A stretch of DNA of 48,764 nucleotides from an uncultured Oscillospiraceae bacterium (GCA_934513685.1 CAKSWY010000019.1:1-48764), one strand, 5' to 3'. Shown: positions 7,565 to 16,040, numbered from the stretch's first letter. Translations and numbers: made by a program. The notes: generated by a model not told the origin, from the sequence alone.

Positions 7565-9217
7565 TTACTTGTTGTTTATGGCGCTGATGAGGGACTTCAC
7601 GCTGGCGGTCATCACGTCGGTGTCGGTGCCGGCGCCCCAGGTGACGGTGCCGCTGCCCCACTTCAGGCCAACGTAGCTGATGGCCCGGCTGGTGGAACCC
7701 TGCTCCAGAGCGTGCTGGGTGTAGGTGTCAATGGAGAACTCCATGCCGGTGCCGCTCTGGATGGCGTTGGCCACAGCATCCAGACGGCCGTTGCCGGTGC
7801 CGGAGAACTCACGCTGCTGGCCGCCGGTCTCCAGGGTGACCACGGCGAAGAACTCCTTCTTCTGGATGAAGCTCACGTCCACCAGCTTGAAGGGGCTGGT
7901 CTTGTTCAGATACGTCTTCTCGAACACATCCCGAACCTCGGGGGCGGAAAGCTCCTTGTGGGCGTGGTCGGACACCGACTTGACGGTGTAGCCCAGATGC
8001 TCGCGCATCTTGCCGGGCAGGATGTAGCCATAGGTCTGCTCCAGCAGATAGCCGATGCCGCCCTTGCCGCTCTGGCTGTTGATGCGGATCACATCCGCGT
8101 CGTAGGTGCGGCCGATGTCCTTGGGGTCCACAGGAATGTAGGGAACCGTCCAGCGATGGAGCTGCTTCTCTTCCCGCCACTTCATGCCCTTGGCAATGGC
8201 GTCCTGATGGCTGCCGCTGAAGGCCGCAAACACCAGCGCGCCGGCGTAGGGGCTGCGCTCGTATACGTGCATCCGGGTGACACGCTCATACACTTCCACG
8301 AGAGAGGGCATATCGCTGAAATCCAGATGGGGGTCCACACCATGGCTGTACATATTCATGGCCACGGTGATGATGTCCACGTTGCCGGTGCGCTCGCCGT
8401 TGCCGAAGAGGGTGCCTTCCACACGGTCCGCACCGGCCAGCAGGGCCAGCTCGGTGTCGGCCACGCCGGTGCCGCGGTCGTTGTGGGGATGCAGGCTGAG
8501 AATGACGCTGTCACGGTACTTCAGGTTGTCGCTGCACCATTCGATCTGGTTGGCATACACATGGGGCATACTCATTTCCACGGTGACGGGCAGGTTGATG
8601 ATCATGGGGCGCTCGGGGGTGGGCTGCATCACATCCAGAACGGCGTTGCATACCTCCACGGCGTAGTCCGGCTCGGTGCCGGTGAAGCTCTCGGGGCTGT
8701 ACTCGAAGAGGAAGTTGCCCTCGTATTCGCTGGCCAGCCGCTTGACCAGCTTGGCGCCGTCCACGGCGATCTGCTTGATCTCCTCGCGGCTCATCTTGAA
8801 CACCTGCTCGCGCTGGGCCACGCTGGTGGAGTTGTAGAAGTGGATCACGGCCCGGGGTGCGCCCTGCACGGCTTCAAAGGTCTTGCGAATGATGTGGTCG
8901 CGGCACTGGGTCAGCACCTGCACGGTCACGTCCTCGGGGATCATATTGTTTTCAATCAGGGTACGCAGGAAGGTGTACTCCGTCTCGCTGGCGGCGGGGA
9001 AGCCCACCTCGATCTCCTTGAAGCCGACCTTCACCAGCATCTTGAAGAACTCCAGTTTTTCCTGGAGGTTCATGGGCACGATCAGGCTCTGGTTGCCGTC
9101 GCGCAGGTCAACGCTGCACCAAATGGGAGCCTTTTCGATGTGATCTTTCTTCACCCAGCGGTATTCGTGCTTGGGGGGATTGTAATAACCTACGGCGTAC
9201 TTGCTTGCGTCCATCAT
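7565..9217 (-). CDS. leuA: 2-isopropylmalate synthase (long form)
   Basis: Condenses acetyl-CoA with 2-oxoisovalerate, the committed step of leucine synthesis. The protein is 550 residues from the start MMDASKYAVGYY, chosen because CAGGAGGA lies 8 bases before it; an upstream in-frame start at 9277 lacks a site. It belongs to the long LeuA class. The N-terminal HMGL-type barrel shows CSVDLRDGNQSL near residue 33 and the metal-binding HPHNDRGTG. The last 120 or so residues form the LeuA regulatory domain, where leucine feedback normally acts. It is the first gene of leuACDB and is controlled by the T-box leader just upstream. Confidence 0.97.
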   Translation of the reverse strand: MMDASKYAVGYYNPPKHEYRWVKKDHIEKAPIWCSVDLRDGNQSLIVPMNLQEKLEFFKMLVKVGFKEIEVGFPAASETEYTFLRTLIENNMIPEDVTVQVLTQCRDHIIRKTFEAVQGAPRAVIHFYNSTSVAQREQVFKMSREEIKQIAVDGAKLVKRLASEYEGNFLFEYSPESFTGTEPDYAVEVCNAVLDVMQPTPERPMIINLPVTVEMSMPHVYANQIEWCSDNLKYRDSVILSLHPHNDRGTGVADTELALLAGADRVEGTLFGNGERTGNVDIITVAMNMYSHGVDPHLDFSDMPSLVEVYERVTRMHVYERSPYAGALVFAAFSGSHQDAIAKGMKWREEKQLHRWTVPYIPVDPKDIGRTYDADVIRINSQSGKGGIGYLLEQTYGYILPGKMREHLGYTVKSVSDHAHKELSAPEVRDVFEKTYLNKTSPFKLVDVSFIQKKEFFAVVTLETGGQQREFSGTGNGRLDAVANAIQSGTGMEFSIDTYTQHALEQGSTSRAISYVGLKWGSGTVTWGAGTDTDVMTASVKSLISAINNK

Positions 9218-9297
9218 GGCGGTGGTCCTCCTGTGAAATCCTTTTCCTTGTGCATTGTCTGGCGGGCGGGGCGTCAACTCCCGGCGGAAGAAGCAAA

Positions 9298-9600
9298 TAC
9301 AAAAGGCCCTCGTCGCTCAAGAGAAAACTCCCTTGAGAGACGAGGGCCTGAAACTCAATTCATGGGCGCCCGCGGTACCACTCTCGTTGCCGGAAAACAT
9401 CCGGCCGCTCAGTATGATCGGCATTGCTGCGAATCACGCCCCGGATAACGGTGGGGAACCGGCACGGCCTACTGCTGTTCAGCTGTGCTGCTCGAGGGCC
9501 AGTATACAGTGGCTGCGGCACTGCCTTGCACCAACCGGCAGCTCTCTGGAGCGCGATGAACCACTGCTTTTTCCCTGTCTACGCAGTTCAAATATCAATA
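9298..9600 (-). promoter_or_regulatory. T-box riboswitch leader (leucine) of the leu operon
   Basis: Minus-strand leader RNA that senses uncharged tRNA-Leu and prevents termination before leuA. The core T-box AGAGTGGTACCGCGG lies at about 9370-9384. Its TGGT (9377-9380) pairs with an ACCA tRNA end, consistent with the A discriminator of tRNA-Leu. Stem I shows CAGTGG pairing with CCACTG, and the distal CCAGAGAGC ... GGTTGGTGCAAGG elements typical of T-boxes. In the predicted specifier region, CTG lies at 9500-9502 and CTC at 9494-9496; both are leucine codons and I favour CTG from the position just after CCACTG. The competing terminator is listed separately. Confidence 0.93.
9300..9348 (-). 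terminator. T-box attenuator terminator
   Basis: On the minus strand, GGCCCTCGTCTCTCAA pairs with TTGAGCGACGAGGGCC with one mismatch. A TTTT tail follows. This is the terminator arm of the leu T-box. Confidence 0.9.
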
Positions 9601-9606
9601 TAGCTC

Positions 9607-9635
9607 AGTATAGCGAAAAAGCCAGAGGGTGTCAA
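9607..9635 (-). promoter_or_regulatory. Promoter of the leu operon
   Basis: A perfect -35 TTGACA (9630-9635), 17-base spacer and -10 TATACT (9607-9612) on the minus strand. They place the transcript start near 9600, right at the head of the T-box leader. Confidence 0.88.
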
Positions 9636-9698
9636 GGCCTTTTTGAAAAAATGGGGCGGATTCTGGATAAAAAGTGCAGGAAGAACGGCGGCGATTCC

Positions 9699-9743
9699 CA
9701 TTGGCGTTGCGCCGCTGTGCGGCCCGGCGGCGCAACGCCAATG
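9699..9743. repeat. Perfect 17-base inverted repeat in an intergenic region
   Basis: CATTGGCGTTGCGCCGC (9699-9715) is repeated inverted at 9727-9743 around an 11-base spacer. Neither side has a T-run, so it does not read as an intrinsic terminator. It lies between the leu promoter and the promoter of the XRE/AbrB gene. No other function is evident. Confidence 0.75.
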
Positions 9744-9842
9744 AAAAGCGTGCATTGGTTCGCCCCGCCCCATGCAGCAAAACATAACAAAAATTGCACC
9801 GGGCAGACAAGTTTGTATGGTGGTGCATCCGGCTGCATACGC

Positions 9843-9848
9843 TATAAT
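9843..9848 (+). promoter_or_regulatory. Possible -10 box of the XRE/AbrB gene
   Basis: TATAAT lies 36 bases before the start codon. No good -35 box stands at the correct distance, which could mean activator dependence or a weak promoter. Confidence 0.4.
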
Positions 9849-9883
9849 GAAAGCAGAACGAACGCGAAAGGAAGTGTACGGAA

Positions 9884-10324
9884 ATGCTTGCGGAGAATCT
9901 GGCCATGCTGCGCAGCCTGAAAGGTCTTTCGCAGGAGCAGGCGGCGGAAATTGCCGGGGTGGCCCGGCAGTCCTACGCGAAATGGGAGCAGGGCGACACC
10001 CTGCCGGACGTTGAAAAGTGTGCCCGGCTGGCCGCTTTTTACGGGGTAACGCTGGACGCGCTGGTGAACCAGGAAAACCGGGTGGGCGCAGCCCGCATGG
10101 CTCCGGCCCCGCTAGGAAAGCACCTGTGGGGTACGGTGGTTCTGGGCATCCGGGGGCAGATCGTGATTCCCAAGGCGGCACGGGAAACCTTTACTTTGCG
10201 GGAAGGTGACCGTCTGGTGGTGCTGGGGGACGAAAGCGAGGGCATTGCCCTGGTGAAGGCGGAGACCTTTGAACGAAAAATGCAGCAGCTGCTGGAGCAG
10301 GGGCGCCACCAGGCGGACGAGTGA
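9884..10324 (+). CDS. XRE-family regulator fused to an AbrB-like domain
   Basis: A 146-residue transcription factor with two different DNA-binding modules. Residues 5-62 form an XRE/HTH_3 helix-turn-helix (LSQEQAAEIAGVARQSYAKWEQGDTLP). Residues 84-126 match the SpoVT/AbrB swapped-hairpin fold (GTVVLGIRGQIVIPKAARE, then FTLREGDRLVVL). The AbrB part would be expected to drive dimerisation and add DNA contact. AGGAAG lies upstream of the ATG. A short zinc-ribbon gene follows after 31 bases, probably co-transcribed. Target genes are unknown; the neighbours are a leucine operon and a polysaccharide operon on the other strand. Confidence 0.9.
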   Translation: MLAENLAMLRSLKGLSQEQAAEIAGVARQSYAKWEQGDTLPDVEKCARLAAFYGVTLDALVNQENRVGAARMAPAPLGKHLWGTVVLGIRGQIVIPKAARETFTLREGDRLVVLGDESEGIALVKAETFERKMQQLLEQGRHQADE

Positions 10325-10355
10325 CCGGCGGCAAAAAGCAAACGAGGTGATTGAG

Positions 10356-10571
10356 ATGAAATGTCCCCACTGCGGAAAAGAAATGAAGGAGGGCTACCTG
10401 TTTACCAGCAAGGACGGCGCATTCAGCTTTGCCGAAGAGGTGCCCGGCGTGTTTACGAATGCAAGCAAGGCCTCCGGCTTTGTAAAAATCACGCCGCTTA
10501 AAGCGAGCCATCGGGTGAACATGAAGGCGGAGCTGTGCGAAGCGTGCCGGGTGGGTGTGTTCCGGTATTGA
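10356..10571 (+). CDS. Zinc-ribbon protein of the DUF6487 type
   Basis: A 71-residue protein starting MKCPHCGKEMKEGYLF. The pair CPHC near the N-terminus and CEAC near residues 63-66 make a four-cysteine zinc ribbon, with a beta-rich middle. It resembles the small PF20097/DUF6487 family, whose role is unknown. An upstream in-frame ATG at 10269 lies inside the previous gene and has no ribosome site; the chosen ATG follows CGAGGTGATTGAG. Its close spacing to the XRE/AbrB gene suggests a two-gene unit. Confidence 0.8.
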   Translation: MKCPHCGKEMKEGYLFTSKDGAFSFAEEVPGVFTNASKASGFVKITPLKASHRVNMKAELCEACRVGVFRY

Positions 10572-10654
10572 CCGGCGGCGCGCTTTTGAAAAAACGCTGC
10601 CATTGCCCAAGCGCCATGCGCTAAGATCAATCAAATGCAAGAATAAAATGCAGA

Positions 10655-10688
10655 GGGCGGATCTTCTCTTTGAAAGAAAGATCCGCCC
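10655..10688. terminator. Probable bidirectional terminator
   Basis: GGGCGGATCTT pairs with AAGATCCGCCC around a loop of about 12 bases. The flanks are moderately T-rich on the plus strand (GCTGTTGTTTTATT) and on the minus strand (TCTGCATTTTATTC). It lies between the convergent zinc-ribbon and SGNH genes. Confidence 0.65.
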
Positions 10689-10727
10689 GCTGTTGTTTTA
10701 TTGGATTCAATTGGATTAAAAGAAACG

Positions 10728-12098
10728 TTACCCGTTTGCGTTTTCCACCGTGCGCACCAGAATTTCGGTGGGGTCAGGCAGCAGGTCGCTGTTTGCCAGC
10801 TGCAAAATGCGGTCAACGCCGGGGAAGAACGCGTGCAGCAACTCGCCGGTGCAGTGCACGCCGTCGTAATAGGCGTTGTAGTCGGGCCAGGGGTTCAGGT
10901 AAACTGTGGCCAGCTTTCGGGCTTCGGCATACTGATCGGCGCGCAGAAACTCCTGCGTGCTGGTGCCGGCTTCTCCGGCCAGTTTGTCCCAGTTGGCCAG
11001 GCTGGCCTCCAGATCAATGAGGGTGCAGGGGTCGTAGCTGCCGATCAGTGGGATATTCTCACTGGCCGCATAGGAGCGCAGCCAGCTTTCCACCTGGAAA
11101 AAGCCGCTGTGCTGCCCGGAATAAGTGTACTGATTGAACAGCTCCTGATACAGGGTGGGGTAAAAGGGCGACAGCACCAGAATCACGTTCACGTCCCGGC
11201 TGCGCAGATACTGAATGAACGCCATGACGGCCTTGCACTGGGTCTCGTCCAGCTGGGTGAAGCCCTCCATGTGCAGGCTGTCAAAGGTGCCCAACTGCAG
11301 CATGGCATCGGCGGAAACCTCCGCCGCATCCCGGCCGCGGTAGCTTGCGGAATAGAGAATGCTGCCGTCCCCCCGCTTGATGGCGGTGGGCTGGTCGTAG
11401 GGGTCGCCGGTTACTTCCTGGAAGGGGATGGCGTTGCCGCTGTCGTCCAGCGCCTGGCCATTGCGGCTTTGCAGGTAGTAGTCCACATTGCCCTGGAAAT
11501 AAGCCGGTTCGGCCAGCGCCTTCCACAGTTCCACCTTGTCCGGCTCCTGATAGCCGGTGTCAATGTGCAGGATCTCCTGCAGAAATTCCTTGTACAAGTC
11601 TGCATCGGCCCGGCTGTCCAGCGAGTTCTCGCCGCCGTACAGCACCCAGGGGTCCACGCTCCACACGACAGTTTTAGGCAGCCGCCCCTCCTTGTCCATC
11701 AGGTAAAAGGTGGTCATCACGTCCCGCACATCGGCGCCGGTCACGCCCAGGTTGAAAAAGCGGTCGCTGCCGATGATGTCCCGAGTGAACTGCAGCACGC
11801 GGGAAGAACCGAGGCCGATGACCTCCGGGGCGGTCTCCTCGGTGAGGTTCTGGATGTAGAGCCGAACCACCTGCCGCTCGTCCATCTGCTCAAAATTGGT
11901 CACATCTTTGCTTTCCAGCAGAAGGTTGGCCACCTCACGGGGGGCAAGGTCCCCCTGAAACAGGCCGCTGCGGTCCACATTATAACTGAACCAGACCATG
12001 AACACCGGAATGGGCAGCAGCAGCAAAAAGCGGGAAAGAATGCGCAGGCCGGTGAGCAGCCGGTGCAGCCACAGAGGGCGAGTTTGCTTAGTTTCCAT
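10728..12098 (-). CDS. SGNH/DltD-like membrane-anchored protein, partner of the MBOAT acyltransferase
   Basis: A 456-residue protein with one N-terminal membrane segment (about residues 19-38, LRILSRFLLLLPIPVFMVWF) and an extracytoplasmic domain. The sequence shows the SGNH-type nucleophile motif VIGLGSSRVLQF (serine near residue 98) and a C-terminal YYDGVHCTGE, matching the Asp-x-x-His end of the catalytic triad. SGNH proteins of this type (AlgX, DltD and PatB roles) receive or transfer acyl groups from an MBOAT partner on the outer face of the membrane. The MBOAT gene lies 15 bases upstream in the same operon. The likely job is O-acetylation of the surface polymer made by this cluster, by inference from context. 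Confidence 0.82.
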   Translation of the reverse strand: METKQTRPLWLHRLLTGLRILSRFLLLLPIPVFMVWFSYNVDRSGLFQGDLAPREVANLLLESKDVTNFEQMDERQVVRLYIQNLTEETAPEVIGLGSSRVLQFTRDIIGSDRFFNLGVTGADVRDVMTTFYLMDKEGRLPKTVVWSVDPWVLYGGENSLDSRADADLYKEFLQEILHIDTGYQEPDKVELWKALAEPAYFQGNVDYYLQSRNGQALDDSGNAIPFQEVTGDPYDQPTAIKRGDGSILYSASYRGRDAAEVSADAMLQLGTFDSLHMEGFTQLDETQCKAVMAFIQYLRSRDVNVILVLSPFYPTLYQELFNQYTYSGQHSGFFQVESWLRSYAASENIPLIGSYDPCTLIDLEASLANWDKLAGEAGTSTQEFLRADQYAEARKLATVYLNPWPDYNAYYDGVHCTGELLHAFFPGVDRILQLANSDLLPDPTEILVRTVENANG

Positions 12099-12113
12099 GT
12101 TGCACGCCCTCCT

Positions 12114-13541
12114 TTAATATTGCTGGTAGATGTAGGCGGACTGGCCGAACGCCCCGAAGAACAGAATGCTCAGGCACAGCAGGTAGTACAGCGGCCAGCG
12201 CACCCAGAAGGGCAGCTTGCGCACCCACTGGCTCACGTTGCCCAGCGCCTCGCACACAAACACAAAGGCGGCCCCGATGAGCGCAACGCGGGCGCTGGCG
12301 GCGTCCAGCCCGGCGGCCACAAAACCGGAAGCAAGCCCCGGCAGTGCGCCGGACCAGCCCTTGAACAGCCCGGTGAATATCATGGCCGGGGAAGAGCCAT
12401 AGAGCGCGCAGGCGAAGAACACGAACACCAGGCTGAACAGCAGATCCGTGCGGATCACCTGCAGAATGCGCAGCGGCAGGGGCACGGGCTGAGGCGTTTT
12501 GGGCCGTTTGAGGGTCTTGTCCCACAGCAGCCCGGCCACCGAGAGCAGGCCGCTGATTAGACCCCACCACAGGTAGCCCCAGTCGGCCCCATGCCACAGG
12601 CCGCTGAACAGAAACACCAGTAGAAGGTTCAGGCAGTGGCGGAACAGCCCTTTGCGGCTACCGCCCAGGGGAATGTACAGATACCGCCGGAACCAGCCGG
12701 TCAGGCTCATGTGCCAGCGCCGCCACAGCTCCCGGAAGGTGGGGGCCAGGAAGGGGCTTTCAAAGTTTTCCAGCAGGTCATAGCCCAGAATGCGGGCGCT
12801 GCCGATGGCCAGGTCACAGCAGCCGGAGAAGTTCATATACAGGTACAGGCTGAACAGCACCGCAGCCGCCGCAAGATAGGGGCCGGCATAGTCGGCCGGG
12901 TGGGAATAGACCTGCCGGACAAAGGGGGAGACCGCCTCGGCGATCACCATGGTTTTCACATAGCCCCACAGCATACGGAACAAACCGCCGGCGCACCGGT
13001 CGTAATCAAAGGGGCGGGGGGCCTTCAGCTGGGGCAGCAGATGGTCGCCCTGCTCAATGGGACCGGTGACGATGGCGGGGAAAAAGCTCACAAACAGTGC
13101 ATACCGGAAGAGGTTCTTCTCCGGCGGGTACTTGCCCTGGTACTGATCCACGGCGTAGCCCAGGCTGGCAAAGGTGAAGTAGGAAAGGCCCAGAGGCGCT
13201 ACCAGCTTCAGGGGCGTAAAATGGATGCCTAGCAGAGCCTGACCGAAAAAGTCATAATATTTGTAAAAGAAAAGTACTCCCATGCAGGTGAGAAACGACA
13301 GACATAAAAAAAGCCGCCGAACCCAAGGATCCGTCAGCCGACCCAAGGCCAGGCCGCAGGCCCAGGTGATGAGGGTGGCGCTGAGAAGCAGAGCGACGAG
13401 CTGCGCGTTGTGGGGGTCATAGAGATAAAAGGCGTAGCTGGCAGCCAGCAGCAGCCAGGGGCGGGCCGCTTTCGGCAGCAGATAGTTTACAATCGCAACG
13501 GCGCAAAAAAAGCCCAGATAAACCAGTGAATTGAAATCCAT
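12114..13541 (-). CDS. MBOAT family O-acyltransferase (AlgI/DltB-like)
   Basis: A 475-residue multi-pass membrane enzyme that moves acyl groups across the membrane to an extracellular acceptor. It starts MDFNSLVYLGFFCAVAIVNY, with GAGGAAGAAG before the ATG. The conserved MBOAT core is present: GYDLLENFESPFLAPTFRE, ELWRRWHMSLTGWFRRYLYIPLGGSRKG and the catalytic-His region LFSGLWHGADWGYLWWG. It ends YIYQQY, as is common for AlgI-like proteins. Paired with the downstream SGNH gene it forms a standard polysaccharide O-acylation module, here attached to the L-FucNAc operon. Confidence 0.95.
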   Translation of the reverse strand: MDFNSLVYLGFFCAVAIVNYLLPKAARPWLLLAASYAFYLYDPHNAQLVALLLSATLITWACGLALGRLTDPWVRRLFLCLSFLTCMGVLFFYKYYDFFGQALLGIHFTPLKLVAPLGLSYFTFASLGYAVDQYQGKYPPEKNLFRYALFVSFFPAIVTGPIEQGDHLLPQLKAPRPFDYDRCAGGLFRMLWGYVKTMVIAEAVSPFVRQVYSHPADYAGPYLAAAAVLFSLYLYMNFSGCCDLAIGSARILGYDLLENFESPFLAPTFRELWRRWHMSLTGWFRRYLYIPLGGSRKGLFRHCLNLLLVFLFSGLWHGADWGYLWWGLISGLLSVAGLLWDKTLKRPKTPQPVPLPLRILQVIRTDLLFSLVFVFFACALYGSSPAMIFTGLFKGWSGALPGLASGFVAAGLDAASARVALIGAAFVFVCEALGNVSQWVRKLPFWVRWPLYYLLCLSILFFGAFGQSAYIYQQY

Positions 13542-13656
13542 GGATGTTCTTCTTCCTCTCAAAGCGATGGAGTGCGGCAAAATGCATTGTTTGCGGCCCC
13601 GCAAGGGCACAGCGGCAAGTACTGGCCCGGCCGCAAAAACAACGGGCGGAACCGGA

Positions 13657-14025
13657 TCAGCGCTCCCGGCCGTTCAGCCGGTGCTCCAGTTCCCGCACGC
13701 GCTTTTCTAGCATGGCGTTTTCCTGCGTGAGCCGCTTGAGCCGGTCGGCATAATCGCTGACGGCCACGCTGAGAATGAGCAGCACCAGCAGCACAAAGCA
13801 GAACAGAAGCAGGAACACCAGGTTCGAGGGCATCTGAATCTCCAGAATGTCCCGCAGAACGTACACCACGTAGGGGCATACCGCAAACAGAACCAGAACG
13901 GCCCCGCTGGCCAGCCACAGCAGGCTGAACTTGATGCTGAGTTTGCCGATTTTCAGCAGACGGAAAATCAGCAGCAGGTAGATCACCGCCCCTACCAGCA
14001 GAATGATTTGAAGTTCCGGTGTCAT
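13657..14025 (-). CDS. DUF2304 membrane protein
   Basis: A 122-residue protein with three membrane helices (about residues 4-24, 32-54 and 66-90) and a charged C-terminal coiled-coil-like tail (LKRLTQENAMLEKRVRELEHRL). The pattern matches the DUF2304 family. Such proteins often follow a dolichyl-phosphate-mannose-synthase-like GT2, as here, where the two genes overlap by 4 bases. They probably anchor or assist the transferase at the membrane. GGAGGAAG stands before the ATG. Confidence 0.88.
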   Translation of the reverse strand: MTPELQIILLVGAVIYLLLIFRLLKIGKLSIKFSLLWLASGAVLVLFAVCPYVVYVLRDILEIQMPSNLVFLLLFCFVLLVLLILSVAVSDYADRLKRLTQENAMLEKRVRELEHRLNGRER

Positions 14026-14744
14026 GCGCTCTTCCTCCGTTTTTTGGGGTGGCTGCCCAGCCGGTGAACGATCAGCGACAGGGAAACCTTGATCATATAA
14101 TAGGCGCTTTTGAAGCTGTGAATGGAGGAGACGCCGCCCTGGCGCTCCTGCATGATCACCGGGGCCTCCCCCACGGTGTAGCCGTTGAGCACCGCATCCA
14201 GAATGGCCTCCGGCTCCGGGTAATCGGGCGCGTAGTGGTCGGCAAAGTAGTTGGTCATTTCTTTGCCGCAGGCGCGGAAGCCGCTGGTCACGTCCCGCAC
14301 CCGCAGCCCGGTGAGCAGAAAAATCAGCCCGCTGAGGAAGTTGATGCCGAAGCGCCGCAGGGGGCTGGTCTGAAAGCCCTCTTTGGTGATAAAGCGGCTG
14401 CCGATGCACATATCCATTTCGCCCCGGGCCACCGGGCCGACCACCTTGTCCAGATAGGCGGGGTCATGCTGGCCGTCGCCGTCCATCTGAACGGTGATGT
14501 CGTACCCATTGGCGCGGGCATAGCGATACCCGCACTGCACGCCGCCGCCAATGCCAAGGTTGACCGGAAGAGTCAGGTAATTGTACCCGTGTTCGCGTAG
14601 AATTTCTTCGCTGCGGTCGCGGGAGCAATCGTTGATGACCAGATAATCCACCTCCGGGCAGGTGGCCTTCAGCCGTTCAACGACCCGAACGATGTTGGCT
14701 TCCTCGTTGTAGCAGGGGATCAGAACCAATGTCTTCAAAATCAA
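14022..14744 (-). CDS. GT2 glycosyltransferase (polyprenyl-phosphate sugar transferase-like)
   Basis: A 240-residue family 2 glycosyltransferase resembling dolichyl-phosphate mannose synthase, which loads a sugar onto a lipid phosphate at the cytoplasmic face. It shows LVLIPCYNEEANI at the N-terminus, VINDCSRDRSEEIL, and the metal-binding QMDGDGQHDP. SPLRRFGINFLSGLIFLLTGLRVRDVTSGFR follows. It has no C-terminal membrane anchor of its own; the overlapping DUF2304 gene probably supplies it. The product may serve a lipid-linked-sugar-dependent decoration step; the sugar is unknown. Confidence 0.93.
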   Translation of the reverse strand: MILKTLVLIPCYNEEANIVRVVERLKATCPEVDYLVINDCSRDRSEEILREHGYNYLTLPVNLGIGGGVQCGYRYARANGYDITVQMDGDGQHDPAYLDKVVGPVARGEMDMCIGSRFITKEGFQTSPLRRFGINFLSGLIFLLTGLRVRDVTSGFRACGKEMTNYFADHYAPDYPEPEAILDAVLNGYTVGEAPVIMQERQGGVSSIHSFKSAYYMIKVSLSLIVHRLGSHPKKRRKSA

Positions 14745-14801
14745 TACCTCGAAATGTGTGGGTGCAGAAGCTGCTGTTCCGGCAAAACGGGCCGGGAAAC
14801 G

Positions 14802-16019
14802 TTACCCCAGAATGAATTCCTCCAGCCGGGTCAGAAGCTCCCGGCGGCGGTAATGGGCGCGGTAGTAGGCGAAGGCACGTTCGCCAAGGGCCTCTCGCTG
14901 GGCAAGGTCAGCCGAGCAGGCCGCCTGCATGTTTTGGGCAAGGGCGTCCACGTCACAGGCGGCGCTGGCCCAGCCGCAGCCGGCCTGTTCAACGGCCGCC
15001 CGCCCCTCGCCGTCCATGCTGGCCAGCATGGGCTTTGAGGCGGCCATGTAGCTGGCCACCTTGGCGGGAACCGTCAGGCCCAGATCCGGGCTGTCGGAAA
15101 GGCTCACCACCAGCGCGTCCGCCAGAGCGGTAAAGGCGGGAATGCGGGTGGGCGGCACGCTGCCGTAAAACGTGACCACGTCCCGGGCGTTCAGTTCGTC
15201 CACCAGGGCTTCCAGCGACGGGCGGCTCATGCCGTCCCCCACCAGAAGCAGGTGCAGCTTGTCCGCCCCCTGACGGTGGGCCTGTACGGCGGCACGGATG
15301 ACCGTCTCCAGACTTTGCGCCGGGCTGAAATTGCCGGTGAACACCAGATTGAACCGGCCTGCAAATTGGGCGTTCAGGGCTTCATCCGGCTGGGGTACGG
15401 CGTAAAAATCCTCGCAATACTGAGGAATCACGGCCACCTGTGCGTTCGGCTTGCCGGTGCGCTCCACCAGGCGCTGGCGCAGCCCCTCGCTCATGGCAAT
15501 GAGCCGGTCAGCCCGGCGGTAATGCCAGTCGCTGACCCGATGGGCGATGCCGCGCCAGAACGCGCTTTTCACCGGAAGAACCGAGTAGAGGTTCTCCGGC
15601 CAGATGTCCAGCACGTAGTTGGTGACCGGGGTGTGATGGCGCTTGCCGTACACGAGGGCGGGCAGGCTCATCAGCACGGGACTGGTGTTGTAGCACAAAA
15701 TGCCGTCGTAGGGGCCTTTCAGCCGCCACAGGCTGAACAGGGCGAAAAACGGCCAGCTGACATAATTGAGAAAGATCATCGGCCCGCTGTTGCCCTTGCG
15801 GGGGATTTCCCCGGCACGGTAAACGTGCACGCCCTCATGCAGCTGGGTGCGGGGGCCGGTGTAGCGGTAGCCGTCAAACCATTCTCCCTTGGGGTAATTG
15901 GGCAGCCCGCACAGTACATCCACCTGAATGCCGTCGGCCACAAATCCCTCCACAATGTCGTTGATGCGGAAGTTTTCGGGCCAGTAATGCTGGGTTACCA
16001 CTAAAATTCGTTTCTGCAT
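14802..16019 (-). CDS. GT4 glycosyltransferase, WbuB-like (probable L-FucNAc transferase)
   Basis: A 405-residue two-domain GT-B enzyme. The N-terminus RILVVTQHYWPENFRINDIVEGF and the stretch DVLCGLPNYPKGEWFDGYRY are characteristic of the WbuB group, which transfers L-FucNAc in enteric O-antigen clusters. The C-terminal donor domain has NLVFTGNFSPAQSLETVIRA and VSLSDSPDLGLTVPAKVASYMA, including the nucleotide-sugar-binding acidic region. It lies directly after the three UDP-L-FucNAc synthesis genes, which supports this donor. The specific linkage cannot be read. Confidence 0.87.
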   Translation of the reverse strand: MQKRILVVTQHYWPENFRINDIVEGFVADGIQVDVLCGLPNYPKGEWFDGYRYTGPRTQLHEGVHVYRAGEIPRKGNSGPMIFLNYVSWPFFALFSLWRLKGPYDGILCYNTSPVLMSLPALVYGKRHHTPVTNYVLDIWPENLYSVLPVKSAFWRGIAHRVSDWHYRRADRLIAMSEGLRQRLVERTGKPNAQVAVIPQYCEDFYAVPQPDEALNAQFAGRFNLVFTGNFSPAQSLETVIRAAVQAHRQGADKLHLLLVGDGMSRPSLEALVDELNARDVVTFYGSVPPTRIPAFTALADALVVSLSDSPDLGLTVPAKVASYMAASKPMLASMDGEGRAAVEQAGCGWASAACDVDALAQNMQAACSADLAQREALGERAFAYYRAHYRRRELLTRLEEFILG

Positions 16020-16040
16020 CCGTTTGTCTCTCCGGCTTGG

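Noticed and set aside
7520..9448. 642-codon plus-strand frame opposite leuA and the T-box leader
   Set aside because: A shadow of leuA; it shows the repetitive Gly/Ala/His pattern of antisense translation and runs through the regulatory leader.
9699..9743. Inverted repeat as an intrinsic terminator
   Set aside because: There is no T-run on either strand and no gene ends close by.
13590..13637. Intercistronic inverted repeat TTTGCGGCC/GGCCGCAAA between DUF2304 and MBOAT genes as a terminator or regulatory site
   Set aside because: It has a long loop and no T-run; it is within an operon of closely spaced genes and more likely neutral.
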